Part shown: piece after piece, positions 13,078-24,104 of the stretch
Position numbering within the stretch: the first letter of the stretch is position 1
Layout of the letters: every line of letters starts with the position of its first letter
From: Limnomonas spitsbergensis
Lineage: Eukaryota > Chlorophyta > Chlorophyceae > Chlamydomonadales
Direction of reading: 5' to 3'
Assembly (NCBI GenBank): GCA_037349105.1
Contig: JAYJMM010000117.1
Location: forward strand, 2,480,001 to 2,544,000
DNA: 64,000 nt
Position numbers and translations under genes: made by a program
Notes under the pieces: generated by a model
What the model was told of the DNA's origin: nothing
The model's database searches: none
What the model saw: the letters and a program-made list of their open reading frames with translations, nothing else

Positions 13078-13464
13078 TTGGCTCCGGAATGCATCGCTTT
13101 TCGAATTAGGGTGGGAACGCATCACAGTTCAAAAGTTAGGACCTCTTTCATTCCACATTCCACCTCTGGCCCAGAGGTAGGGATTAAAAGAAAGCCCGGG
13201 CGGCCACCAAAGCAGCCTCCTGCAGCAGCAATAGAGGAGGGACCAATGGTGGTGGTGGTCGGGTCAGTGGAGGACGAGAGGACCTTCTCCGGCTTAAAGT
13301 TTATTAAGAACCTCCAGCGGAACCGCCTGGCCAACCCGCATCTGACTGATGCGCCCAGGCTCTTCCTCTCTTAGAGGTGGACTGTTGGCGACTTCCCCTA
13401 TGACGAGGCCATGCACTGTTGGGAGTCCGCTGCCGACCAGCGGGGGCGGTACCAAGGCAAATAG
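13078..13464 (+). pseudogene. hAT transposase C-terminal (dimerisation) remnant
   Basis: The frame reads VVGSVEDERTFSGLKFIKNL then QRNRLANPHL, the hallmark of the hAT C-terminal dimerisation domain (ER-FS--K-IK---RNRL---HL). After an in-frame TAG at 13372 the same frame continues RWTVGDFPYDEAMHCW and ends QRGRYQGK at a TAG at 13462. That matches the FPYDEA and RRGRY tail of plant and algal relatives. The upstream GVGIKRKPGRPPKQP segment is a basic AT-hook-like linker. One nonsense codon and the lack of the DDE core mark it as a fossil. It lies between two inverted copies of a hairpin repeat (12650-12770 and 14635-14725), which might mark the element ends. Confidence 0.75.
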
Positions 13465-14289
13465 GCTTGTAGCTGGCCACGAGCGTGACTGACTGTTTGA
13501 CTCTCAGCAAGACTGGTTTTGAGCATGACCGATTCGAGTTTGACTGTCTCCTCATTAATGTCATATATTCTGAATTGCCACAGATTACAATAAATCCCAT
13601 GATTAAGCACTGAGGACTGACTTTGAGCTTTACTCTGGAATCCTTGAAATCTCGGACACGTCATGAAATTGAGCAGTTTTTCATGAAGAATCTGATGATT
13701 ATTCCCAACGATGTTTCAGAGCTCCCGAGGCTTTGCCCCCGAACCCCCATGCGGGGGGGCTTGGGCACTCCCCCGCACCCCCCCCCCCCTCGGCTTCGCG
13801 TCAGGCCTCACACTCTTCCCACTCATTTTCACACTTTTTCACACCTGGACAAAAGATTACTTGACACCAAAATATGAAATGTGCATCTCTGGCTGCAGCC
13901 TCACATTTTCATCTTGATGCTCCTTTCCCCCTACACCTTTCCGCCACTCTACTTGCGGCATGAACCGTTACTGCTGCTGGAATCATTTGGAGCTTTTTCA
14001 TTGGGGACATCCCCTAACCCATGCGAATAACTCAGGGGCTGGGGGGTGAGGGGCTACTGGCTCTTGGGACGGGCCTTGTAGGTCACATGCATCTTCACTG
14101 TGGCCCTAATCAGCCCTGCCCCAAGCACGGTCCCCTTTTGCACGCTTTTGATCGAGTTGCTTGCGGAACGGACGATTTCAAGCAGATAACCGGTAGTCGT
14201 GTTGATATTGATGGACAGCCTGGGCACAAGCACTGGGAATGCTCAAAATTGTGAGATTGACGTGACGCATCGCCTTAAGCTGCATTTCA

Positions 14290-14570
14290 GCTACACTTCG
14301 GCCTCCGGCCGGGGGTGGGCAGGTTTTGCCAGGCATGCTGCTTGGGCCGCCGGCCGGTCATGTCTACGCCTACGCTTGTGCCCCCGCAATGTTTCTTTTT
14401 TCGTGACTCAGCTACATGTCAGCTACACTCAGTCCGCTGGCCGGAGGCCCCATTTGTGGCCAGCCTTGGTGCTTTGGCCACCAGTCCAAGTTTGGTCTGT
14501 ATCAGGCCCATGGCGGTGGGGCGGGGCGGTCCGTCAAAGGTGGACTCGTAGCCGGAGTAAATATTGTGAG
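14290..14570 (+). repeat. Dispersed CAGCTACA / GGCCGGAGGCC repeat
   Basis: TCAGCTACAC is followed by GCCGG-rich sequence, then GGCCAGCC, GCTTTGGCCACC, AAGTTTGGT, ATCAG, GGCGGTCC and AAAGGTGG. The same order occurs at 40095-40245 (+) and, reversed, at 40540-40740 (-). A looser CAGCTACACAT run is at 32092-32190. A partial second copy begins at 14288. It looks like a short non-autonomous mobile repeat of unknown type. Confidence 0.55.
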
Positions 14571-14634
14571 TGCCCTATGTGCCCACGCCCTGCTCCCTTG
14601 GCACCTTTCCTCTGCACGCCCTCTTAGTTGATAC

Positions 14635-14725
14635 AAAGGAAGAAAGAAAGCTACGCCCTTTTAGGGCGTGGAGGTTATGGAAACAGCGCAGCTTGGGCCC
14701 GTAGCCACATCCGCGCCGTTGCCGT
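14635..14725 (+). repeat. Dispersed hairpin repeat, direct copy
   Basis: Partner of the inverted block at 12650-12770. The core ACGCCCTTTTAGGGCGT is a perfect 7-bp stem with a 3-nt loop. It follows a GAAGAAAGAAAG run and is followed by GCAGCTTGGG and CGTAGCCACATCCGCGCC. Confidence 0.55.
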
Positions 14726-14999
14726 TATCAACTTGAAGCTATACTATTATTTACTAATACTTATAGCTATATTAAGCTGGTTGGGTCCTCTTCTGTGATG
14801 CTGCCAGTCGCCCTGGCTTTTCTGTATGCCCTTCCTTTTTGATCGCGTGACATGATAGCTTATAGAAAACAGGGCAGGGAATAATTCATCGACAGTTCGA
14901 ATAATTAACCAACAGTCGATGCCAGAGGCACTTGCAAATTGCCGTTGCATGACTCGCATCGGGTGGGAATTAACTTGTTACAACTGCTTTGCTTTGCGT

Positions 15000-15755
15000 G
15001 GGCACTAGCTTGTTACATCTGCTTTGCTTTGCTCGCACGTCTTGTCAATATTCTCTCATCACGCACAGGCCCATGTGCTGTCTGTCCAAGCCAAGGCCAA
15101 TCCCAAGCTCCGAGGCTCAGCGTCCGAATCCGACGTGCCTATTTAAGTTACTCCGATGGTGGCATGGTAGCTGCCTGGTGCCGGGTACCTGCTGGTGACG
15201 TCATTGATCTTCTGGTGGTCAGGCTGAGCTGCTGGCTGCTTCAGACCGTATTCCTGGGGAGGGCCTCAGTCGCTAATTGATGATGCTAGTTATGCTGCGC
15301 TCGAAAGCAACTCGCTCAGAGCTGAACTGGCCTTGAGGTGATAAATGGTCTCAAACAAGGGCTTACACTCGCATGCATCTATGTGGCCATGCATGATGTC
15401 AGTACGAATCGACACACAACGGCCTGCCAGATGTGGGCGTGGCCGGAGGGTGGCGAATTTAGATGGGGGGGGGGGGTCGTAGGCTGGAGGCTTTCAATCC
15501 CATGCATCTATGTGGCCATGCAACGAAAATAAATGTAGCATTGTTGTTATCACCACCCAGGAAACCACGTCACTTTGGGAGTCAACTTATCGACTCTGCC
15601 ATCTTGACACGTTTTCACTTGCTCGTCCTTCCTCTGGTCTGTTGTATTTGTTTTCTTTGACAAGTGGGTTAGTCGCTGATTTTCTTGATGCAATGCAGAA
15701 AATCTAGCTGGCGCATGTTAGGAATCTGGATGCGTACAAATTCACTTGTATCAGT
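15000..15755. other. Non-coding stretch
   Basis: No supportable gene. The phrase CATGCATCTATGTGGCCATGCA occurs near 15372 and again near 15502, suggesting a local duplication. It also includes a run of twelve G near 15465. Confidence 0.4.
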
Positions 15756-15759
15756 AGTA

Positions 15760-15975
15760 CTGCAGGGTAGGTTGCATGGCAGGGCAGGGCTGCGAGGGCT
15801 GCAGTTAGGACAGGGCAGGGCAGGGCTGCAGTTAGGGCAGGGCAAGGCAGGTTTGTAGGGCGGGCAGGGCTAGCTGCAGGCAGGGCAGGGCCGAAGGGCA
15901 GGGCATGGCAGAGATACATGGCAGGACAGGGCTGCAAGGCAGGGCTGTAGGCAGATCAATCAAGACAGGGCAGGG
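15760..15975 (+). repeat. GGCAGGGC low-complexity array
   Basis: Irregular GGCAGGGCAGGGCTGCAG-type units for about 200 bp. Open frames through it on the minus strand (poly Pro/Ala/Leu) are repeat by-products. Confidence 0.7.
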
Positions 15976-17357
15976 CAGGATAACACCCCTACCTCCAACA
16001 TTTTGCGGGATCGACTGGCGTGATGTGCGTAAGCAAGGCGCACGAGGTGAAATTTCCTGTTCCACCCTTGGAGGCACCCTGACGGCACGTTCGCCGATAA
16101 TAAATGGCTGGTAACTCTGGCCCGCCTGCGGCCCTCCACTTCTCAAGCTCAATTTGGGCCCCAGGTATTCACCTGCTTCATCAGGACTAAATTGTTTTAG
16201 TTTTGGTGCTTTCCACACAACTGGTGTTTTTTGCCCTGGTATTTGGGTTTCTGGCGGGCGGCAGATCTGTGGCAAGCCCTTTTTCGAGTGGGACCTACTT
16301 GACGTGACGTAATGGAATGAGACCCCAAAATTGAGCGACCCTTTCCCATAATCCTTAGCCCAACTGGCCATGTCAAAAATATGGGAAAGCGACGTTTTCC
16401 GAAAAACCCGGTCCCGCCTGCTCCTAGGGCTCGCGGAGAGTATGACGGGTGCAATACTTAAACTACCGGAAACAATTCAAGCCGGGCAAGAATGCTGGGT
16501 ATCGGTTAGGAAAAAATTTGAGGCTGTTAACACACCCATGGCCCTGTCCGGATCGAGGACTTAGCCAACAAGCTCGAAATTTTCGGCATATCGGAATTTA
16601 GAATTTTGTGAGACCTTTCAGATCATCTACCCCCCATTTTTAGGTCGTTGGCAAAGTCCTCTGTAATGGCGGTCCAACCCAGCATTCGTCAGAACCCCAG
16701 CTTAACCCGTATGCGTTATGGAGGAGGAAACACCTGTCGAGGAGGAGGCTTCGGCAAGGGGGACAGGGTATACGGGCAGGGGAGACTTCAGGTATACGTG
16801 ATGTCATGCAGTATTAACAGGCAGAAGAAAGAATAGTTAAGACCGACTCGGCTGGAAAAAATATCGGACGACAGTGCCGAAGACAGTTCAAGTGGAATTT
16901 TAAGGTCCGTGACTGCCCTGATGATGTGCATTTGTTTTTTTATGAAATTCAATGAGGTTTCGTAGGCAAGTATGATGTCCATATGGTGACTCGGTGAGTC
17001 ATCAAGTCATTTTGTAACAAGCCTAGAGTGGTGACCAGGGCTGATAGGATCTAGTTGGTGCAATCTGATTTTTTAGTGCAATGATTATTACCTATCTCAT
17101 GTTTTTGTGTGCAGGTTCATTATGACAGCATCATTTCAACTGCACCCAAGAAGGGCAAAGATAGGGAGCGAGCAAGGACGAGTGCCCATCTGAGTGGCAG
17201 CAGCTCCCCCCGTGGGAATTAAATATGGGTTTCTGGCGCCCTTGTCTGCCTTGGAGAAGGGATGTGCGATGGCCGCAAGCCTGCTAAGGCTGCTCCTACC
17301 TCCCGCTTAGAAGTCGAGAGACATATTTGAGAGACTACAACACCTTGTCAAACGTCT
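15976..17357. other. Unassigned stretch with weak minus-strand open frame
   Basis: A minus-strand frame at about 16371-15990 has mixed composition ([37 protein letters not shown]), but I see no family, splice sites or repeat relation. The rest (16560-17357) shows nothing recognisable. Confidence 0.25.
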
Positions 17358-18410
17358 TTCCTCTTGCTTGTAGTTCCTTACATTTTTCCTCCCTACGAGA
17401 TAGGAACTAGGATAGCCTATAAGTAGGAGTGGGAGACCCTGGCTTTTGTGGAACTTGTAGGTGAGTTTCTTGAAGGCTAGTCTCTTCAGGGTCAGGGGAT
17501 ACGGTTTGCCTGACCTTGTTGTTGTTGTTCTTGTTGTTTGGAAGGTGAACTTGCTTTCCTATCTTTCCTCTTGTGCCTTCTCCCTTTACTTTCCTAGCTG
17601 ACTTCATGTTTGCCGACGTGGCTGAGCTTTATTTCACCATTGGGCCTTGCTCAACATGGCTAGGCCGCATGGACGCCCAACTGTTCGGTTGAGAGAATGT
17701 TCAAGGCACGAAGGGGCTAAAAGAAAGGAAGACTAAAAAACAAGATGAAGCGCCCCCCCCCACACAAAAAAGGGAAGGTAATCCGTAATTGTGCCAGCCC
17801 CTCAATAGACTTGCATGGAGCGAGTCAACTGAAAAGGAGGAGAGAAAGCATGAGAGGACACAACTGGAAAGTCCTATCCCCATTTAAAGGAAGAGAAAAC
17901 TGATTCCCAGTCCAATTAAAACCTAGCCCTTGACAATGTATACCACATCGTCCCCAAAGGTTTGTTGTCCTCCCGACCAGCCAGTCAGGCATCCATGCGG
18001 CTGTGTATTTGCATCATGGCTCAGTGGTATTTGTCATTGACCTCCTCTAAAAAAGCCAATGCCTCCCACTAGCCTCTCTCCCAAGTCAATGACGTTACAC
18101 CACTGGGCCATGCTGCAAAGCTCGGCCGCGTCGGCGTCCAACAGTAAGGTTGGAAACTAAAGAGAGAGAGGAAAGAGACCCCCTCAAAAACAAAACAAAA
18201 AGTCCTAATCCCCAATCCAACTACCGGAGCTAAAAAGACTTCTTGGCCATGCTCAAAAGACTCGGTCGCGTGGGCGTCCCACTGTCAGAAAGGGGGGACA
18301 AGGAGAAAAGAAAAACAGGAAATTATGGGGCAACCAAAAAGCAGGCTCATGTCCCAAGCGATACCGTCGGTAAAGGCCAAGACAAGTTGGAGAGCTATAA
18401 TCCCCATGCA
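17358..18410. repeat. 1.05-kb dispersed repeat, copy 1
   Basis: Nearly identical to 53295-54349 in the same orientation, about 35.94 kb downstream, with scattered substitutions and small indels. A third, partial relative is split by the LTR element at 54990-58460. No protein motif is visible on either strand; the best minus frame (a Lys/Asn-rich 66 residues, 17407-17607) is not recognised. It is probably a non-autonomous transposable element. I could not define terminal repeats. Confidence 0.8.
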
Positions 18411-18477
18411 GCTCGAAGGTTCCTGCAGGTACTTGGACCGGGGCCTTCATATTCTGAGCAGAGGCAGACACGTGTGT

Positions 18478-18895
18478 GGTGCAGCACGCAAGCAGCTCAT
18501 TAGGGGGGCAGGGTGGCGCCGTGGCGGTGGTGCAGCATGCAAGCAGCGCATTAGGGTGGCAAGGGTGCGGTGGTGCAGCATGCAAGCAGCGCATTAGGGG
18601 GGCAGGGGAGCGGTGGTGCAGCATGCAAGCAGCGCATTAGGGGGGCAGGGGTGTGGTGGTGCAGCATGCAATCAGCGCATCAGGGGGGCAAGGGTGCGAT
18701 GGTGCACATGCAAGCAGCGCATCAGGGGGGCAGGGGTGCGGTGGTGCAGCATGCAAGCAGCATTAGGGGGGCAAGGGTGCGGTGGTGCAGCATTCAAGCA
18801 GCGCATTAGGGGGCAGGGGTGCGGTGGTGCAGCATGCAAGCAGCGCATTAGGGGGGCAAGGGTGCGGTGGTGCATCATGCAGGCAGTTCTTGCTA
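18478..18895 (-). repeat. 43-bp satellite array, inverted relative of 21.9-23.2 kb
   Basis: About ten units, plus-strand core GCGCATTAGGGGGGCAGGGG followed by TGCGGTGGTGCAGCATGCAA. Some units are short by a few bases. Reverse-complemented, the unit aligns at the same 43-bp length with the array at 21868-23185 (shared CACCGC-CCCC, CCCTAATGC, CTGC blocks), so both arrays are one family in opposite orientation. Confidence 0.85.
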
Positions 18896-18899
18896 GGGG

Positions 18900-20545
18900 G
18901 GGGGGGAGGTGTGTTGGCAGCTCATGCTTGGGGTAGTAGTGCTTCAGCATACACGCAGTGCGTTCCAGTGGGTGGCTTCGGTCTTGCGGCCCTGTTGGTC
19001 TTTCCATATTGTTTCATGTTGTTCTGCCTAAAACTACTCCGCACTGCTCCATCGCCACGGCGTTGATTTCTTTCTTAGCCGCAGAGGCGCCAGCCGCAGT
19101 TCAATATCCTCGTCCTCCCCTTATACCAGAGGATAGACGGCAACTCTTGTCGCAGTTGCCAACTGACGGCCAAGCTGACACCTAACCCTAAACTTCCTTC
19201 GAAGTTGTAAGTAGGCTCAACAGCCCATCTGGATTTATTACTTGGAAGCATAGTTTTTAAGATTGAGAGCTGCGATAAATCCTAAACGCTGAAAGAAAAT
19301 GAGAAGTGCGTTCGGCAGTGTGAAAATGATGACACCTGGGCCTGATTTCGATAAAGTCGGCTTGGCAGTTCTCAAATAGTTTCCTCACTGCCGAAAATAC
19401 TTCTCAAAGTGGGTTTTTGGTGGTTTCCCTGCAAGCCTTTCTCGTCCCCATTTCCACATTCTCGCCTCCATTTCCCCATTCTCGTCTTTCACATCCTACT
19501 TCTCTATTTCCACATTCTCGTCTTTTCCAACTACCCTTTCCTCCAGTGAACGTCTTTCCCCCCTTGTGAAGCCTGCGATTATTGGCTCTTGTTTGCTGAA
19601 GTCGATTGAGGAAGAGAAACCTGCTCCTTTTCAACTGTGCCTTTTTTCCACTACCGTAAGGTGGGATTTGAGGGTATAGAAGCAGAGAGGTGATTAGCTC
19701 CGAGCAAGCTTATTCGATTAAAACTCGTAGCGTTCCCTTTTTCGCAAACTCAATTTTTGCAAGGTCTTCGCCTGTCCAGGCATGCTTTCTCCTGGTTCCC
19801 GTTAGATTCTTCCCCACTGACCACCCACGCCCTTTTCTTCAGGTCCTAGGGCTTCGGAAGAGTCTTGGTCTGGGTGCTGTTCCTTGGGCACTGTCTTGGG
19901 CAAGGTGAGGTTTGAGAGATGAACCTACTCACTGCGTATGAGAGACATACGCAGTGAGTACAGGAGCAGCGAGGATTGGTCGGGTTGCTTCGCCCCTATT
20001 TGCAGTCTCGTAGCGTTGCCTATTTTGCAAAGCCCCCCCAGCACGCAAAGCCCCCCCAGCACCCCCAATTGCAATTTGCAAAGTCCATTTTCCAAGGTCA
20101 TCACCTGCAGAGGTTTCCAGGCCTGCTTTCTCCTGGTTCCTGTGAGATTCTTTCCCACTGAGAACGAGGAGACTGGCAGGCTCTGCTTCTGGAATGAAGA
20201 TCTTGCAAAAGTAGACCTACGAATTGGGTGACGCTGCGGGGTCGAGTCAGCGGAAAGAGCAAGCTTCTATTTCTTTAGTGTGCTTGACTGGCATGCTTCA
20301 TGTTCATGCCTACGTCCACCAAATTTGAGATACTTTGTGCCTCTTATTCCCCTCCCCACTCTCATCATTCGAAGTCATGGACATCTTGGGCTGCCTTGAT
20401 CGGCTGCATGATCCATTTGATGTGCAGGCGTCTAGACACCCCAACACCCCCAAACGGGCAGCATGGGGCACTGTGAAATGGGGGCAAAGTGGCATTTCAT
20501 CAATTTTATTGGAATAATACTTGATTCCCCCGGTTCCCATGTTGC
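18900..20545. other. Spacer with a degenerate duplication and a perfect hairpin
   Basis: No confident gene. The block 19725-19820 (CTCGTAGCGTT, GCAAA, AAGGTC, CTTTCTCCTGGTTCC, TTCTTCCCACTGA) recurs, diverged and with an insertion, at 20005-20160. A perfect 15-bp-arm hairpin lies at 19926-19960. On the minus strand at 20370-20310 a short frame ends NKRHKVSQIWWT, vaguely like the start of a BED-finger protein; too short to call. Confidence 0.4.
19926..19960. repeat. Perfect 15-bp inverted repeat
   Basis: TACTCACTGCGTATG, a 5-nt AGAGA loop, then the exact reverse complement. No T-run follows, so it is not a simple terminator. Significance unknown. Confidence 0.85.
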
Positions 20546-20557
20546 AGCTGTCTAACC

Positions 20558-20765
20558 ATGGTCAAGGTCGTCGTGAAAGACTCTCGGAGGACCAAAGAAG
20601 ACATTAAGCACGAGTTCACGCCGTCAGATACTGACGACCTGTATCGAGTGGTCAACCTGTCTCGACACTTCTACAATGGAGGCAGCTTGGAGGATGGTGG
20701 TGTCGGCGTTGGTCGCGGCCATGTGCTGCAGGAGGGCATGGAGCTGACATGGTATCCTCCGACAG
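20558..20765 (+). CDS. First coding exon, ubiquitin-like N-terminal domain (copy 1)
   Basis: An acceptor (CCATGTTGCAG, ending 20547) is followed 10 nt later by ATG at 20558. The open frame of 69 codons plus one base ends at a GTGTGT donor. It begins MVKVVVKDSRRTKEDIKHEF and ends with LQEGMELTWYPPT. It is homologous to the exon at 62064-62250: the same MV-V-V-D---K start, the same GxEYTW/GMELTW end, the same position of the acceptor just before ATG, and the same phase-1 donor five codons after the Trp. The beta-strand-like start and terminal GxxYTW recall the ubiquitin-fold N-terminal domains seen in Crinkler-type and related multidomain proteins; that fold assignment is inference. Exons at 23671-23730 and 25254-25420 are in compatible phase and probably continue it. 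Confidence 0.6.
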
Positions 20766-21867
20766 GTGTGTGTCATGCCCTTAGGCCATACGGGGGGGTC
20801 GCATTATAACCTTCAAGGGGAAGGCACTGGTTCTCACATAGGCCCCTCTGGAGCCCATGCACAGGCTCCATGCATGCATGTGGGACTCCTTGCATCGATT
20901 CCCTCCTGCATGCATGGGCTCCCAGCATGGTCGCCGCATGCGGCCCTCATGGGGCTCACGTTCCCTGCCCTTTATGTGGCCAAGCATGCGTCCGGGGCTG
21001 CATATCTGGTCTCGCACGGGGCCATGAGGCCGAAATTTAGCTGAAACTGTAGAAGAACTGAACTAAGCTGAGGTGAACTGAACACAGCCGGCCGTTGATT
21101 TGGGGACGCATTCCCCTCCCCCTGTGCCCCCACTGCATGTGCTGTCACGAGTCATGTCTCTGCAAGCCTTTAGGGCACCACCCTTCCTCTGCCACCCTCC
21201 ATGCTGTCCCCCCCGCCCCCCGGCTCGCAATGCAACGCATTGTGCACCCAACAAGCCTTATCTGGGACCTCTGGGACCGTTTAGGACTTACTTTCCAGGA
21301 GCCATGGGTGTGAAGAAGTGTGACTGAGTGGGGAAAGTGTGGGCGTAAAACTGAGCCCGCCAGGCCTCGTGGGGGGGGGTAGGTGTGGACGCCCGAGCCC
21401 CTCAGCTTGTAGTTTAGAAACACTTTGTGGGATTGTCTTTGAAATGTTTATTGAAATCTCACGCTAATTGGCATCATTACGATCATTCAAGGCCACCAGC
21501 CAACCATGTTTCGGTCAGTCAAAATACTTAAGCATGGCAGGTAATTCGTGTTGCGGTTGTGCTGCTGGCTGTGCCAGCTGTCCTTCTGGCTGATGCTCCT
21601 CTGGTCCTAATCGCTGTTCTGCTCCTGCTGGCTGTCCCTGCTTGCTGCTGTGGCTGCTGAAGTTCAGGCTCCACCCTGGCCTTTTTCTTGGGCCTTCCAA
21701 TTCGGGGCCGGCCTTCGTCATGGCTAATCTGCACTAGATTTGCGCGAGTGTCTGTGTTATTTGCGGCTGCAGCAAACAGGCTCAGAATTCCGACCTGGAC
21801 TCTGGGACGACTAACGTGCGCCTGCCTTTCCCCTTAAGTTAGTATCAGATATAGCTAATTATGCTTT

Positions 21868-23185
21868 AGCATCACCGCCCCCCTCCCATCCTAATGCACT
21901 GCCTGCAGAATGCATCACCGCCCCCCTCCCACGCTAATGCACTGCCTGCATAATGCATCACCGCCCCCCTCCCATCCTAATGCACTGCCTGCAGAATGCA
22001 TCACCGCCCCCTCCCACCCTAATGCACTGCATGCAGAATACATCACCGCCCCCCTCCCACCCTAATGCACTGCATGCAGAATACATCACCGCCCCCCTCC
22101 CACCCTAATGCACTACCTGCAGAATGCATCACCGCCCCCCTCCCATCCTAATGCATTGCCTGCAGAATGCATCACCGCCCCCTCCCACCCTAATGCACTG
22201 CATGCAGAATACATTACCGCCCCCCTCCCTCCCAAATGCACTGCCTGCAGAATGCATCACCGCCCCCCTCCCACCCTAATGCACTGCCTGCATGCTGCAT
22301 CACCGCCCCCCTCCCATCCTAATGCACTGCCTGCAGCATGCATCACCGCCCCCTCCCACCCTAATGCAATGCATGCAGAATACATTACCGCCCCCCTCCC
22401 TCCCAAATGCACTGCCTGCAGAATGCATCACCACCCCCTCCCACCCTAATGCACTGCATGCACAATACATCACCGCCCCCCTCCCACCTAATGCACTGCC
22501 TGCAGAATGCATCACCGCCCCCCTTCCACCCTAATGCATTGCCTGCAGAATACATCACCGCCCCCCTCCCACCCTAATGCATTGCATGCAGAATACATCA
22601 CCGCCCCCCTCCCACCCTAATGTACTGCCTGCAGAATGCATCACCGCCCCCCTCCCACCCTTATGCACTGCCTGCTGAATGTATCACCACCCCCCTCCCT
22701 CCCAAATGCACTGCCTGCAGAATACATCACCGCCCCCTCCCACCCTAATGCACTGCTTACAGAATGTATCACCGCCCCCCTCCCACCCTAATGCATTGCC
22801 TGCAGAATGTATCACCGCCCCCCTCCCACCCTAATGCACTGCCTGCAGAATACATCACCGCCCCCCTCCCACCCTAATGCACTGCCTGCAGAATGCATCA
22901 CCGCCCCCCTCCCACCCTAATGCACTGCCTGCAGAATGCATCACCGCCCCCTCCCACCCTAATGCACTGCATGCAGAATACATTACCGCCCCCCTCCCTC
23001 CCAAATGCACTGTCTGCAGAATGCATCACCGCCCCCTCCCACCCTAATGCACTGCCTGTAGAATGTATCACCGCCCCCCTCCCACCCTAATGCACTGCCT
23101 GCAGAATGTATCACCGCCCCCCTCCCACCCTAATGCACTGCCTGCAGAATGTATCACCGCCCCCCTCCCACCCTAATGCACTGCC
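21868..23185 (+). repeat. 43-bp satellite array (intronic)
   Basis: About thirty units of core ATCACCGCCCCCCTCCCACC followed by CTAATGCACTGCCTGCAGAATGC, 43 bp, with occasional one-base loss in the C-run. It lies between the first exon (20558-20765) and the next predicted exon (23671-23730). The paralogous locus at 62-63.7 kb lacks it, so it expanded after the duplication or was lost there. Confidence 0.93.
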
Positions 23186-23889
23186 TGTGTCCCCAGCTGG
23201 GACACTCTCCCAAGGCCCCAACCCTGTGTTTATTTAATAAGCAACCATTGGGGCAGCGCCAGCCTCTCTTGCGCGTGCATGGGCGCACGGGGTGCACTAA
23301 GTGCGTCGAAGCACACATGACGCAGGTAGTGCAGCAGCTGCAGCAACTGAATTGGGGGCCCTCGCCTGCTCCCGGACCTGCGAGTTTTTCCCCATCCAGA
23401 TTCAACAATTATAAACAATCATGGGTGTAAAAAAACCTTGTTGCTGCCCCTCAACCCCAACCACAGTCCACACTCCTGCGTGCCCTTGCTGCTGCCCATG
23501 TGCCTCACCCACGCGACCCTTCCATGCCCTACAACACCCCTCTTACACTCCAAATGCATCCCAAGGAAGCAGGAGGCGCATCTCAGGATTATCCTTAACC
23601 CTACACCCTAAACCCTTCCAATCTATCTTCAATTCTTAATATTCCGTGTCTTCTTTCCTTTTCCAAACAGATGCCAGGGCAGACCCAACCTTGTCGTCAG
23701 CTTCCCGGGAGCCGTCTCCAAGTTTATCAGGTGGGAGTTACTTTTGTTGGATTTTGTCTACCTGTCTCCCCTACTGATTGAATGTGCATGTGTGTCCATT
23801 ACACACTGCATGGCACCCATGTGCCTTCCCCCTGATGGACCTCACTCCTTATGCCTTAACCACCTGGTGTGCATTATTTCACGGCATGT
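23186..23889 (+). repeat. Segmental duplication, copy 1
   Basis: About 700 bp nearly identical to 63066-63764 (a few substitutions and small indels). It starts at TGTGTCCCCAGCTGGGACAC, exactly where the 43-bp array stops, and includes the 60-nt exon at 23671-23730. The pair marks duplicated 5' halves of one gene family. Confidence 0.9.
23671..23730 (+). CDS. Predicted 60-nt Ser/Pro-rich linker exon (copy 1)
   Basis: Flanked by CTTTTCCAAACAG and a GTGGGA donor. Entered in phase 1 from the exon at 20558, it reads ARADPTLSSASREPSPSLS and leaves in phase 1, so it is a symmetrical exon. The copy at 63550-63609 keeps both splice sites and the frame with a single Thr-to-Ala change, which supports it as a real exon. 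If this phase is wrong, the other open reading is MPGQTQPCRQLPGSRLQVYQ. Confidence 0.45.
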
Positions 23890-24104
23890 ACTGCCTATTG
23901 CGCTATACTGCCTGCACTGAACGGATCACCGTTATGCTCTGCGTTTTTTTCCTGCTACTTTGAAGTTCAGTTGTTACTGCAGTTTACATTTCATTACATA
24001 ATGCAGTGTACTGCAATGTATGCTGTACTGCCTGCTGCGTGGTACTCACTATGCATGCTAGCTGGATGGGCGAAGGCAGGGCTGCGGCAATGCTCCTCTA
24101 TGCA

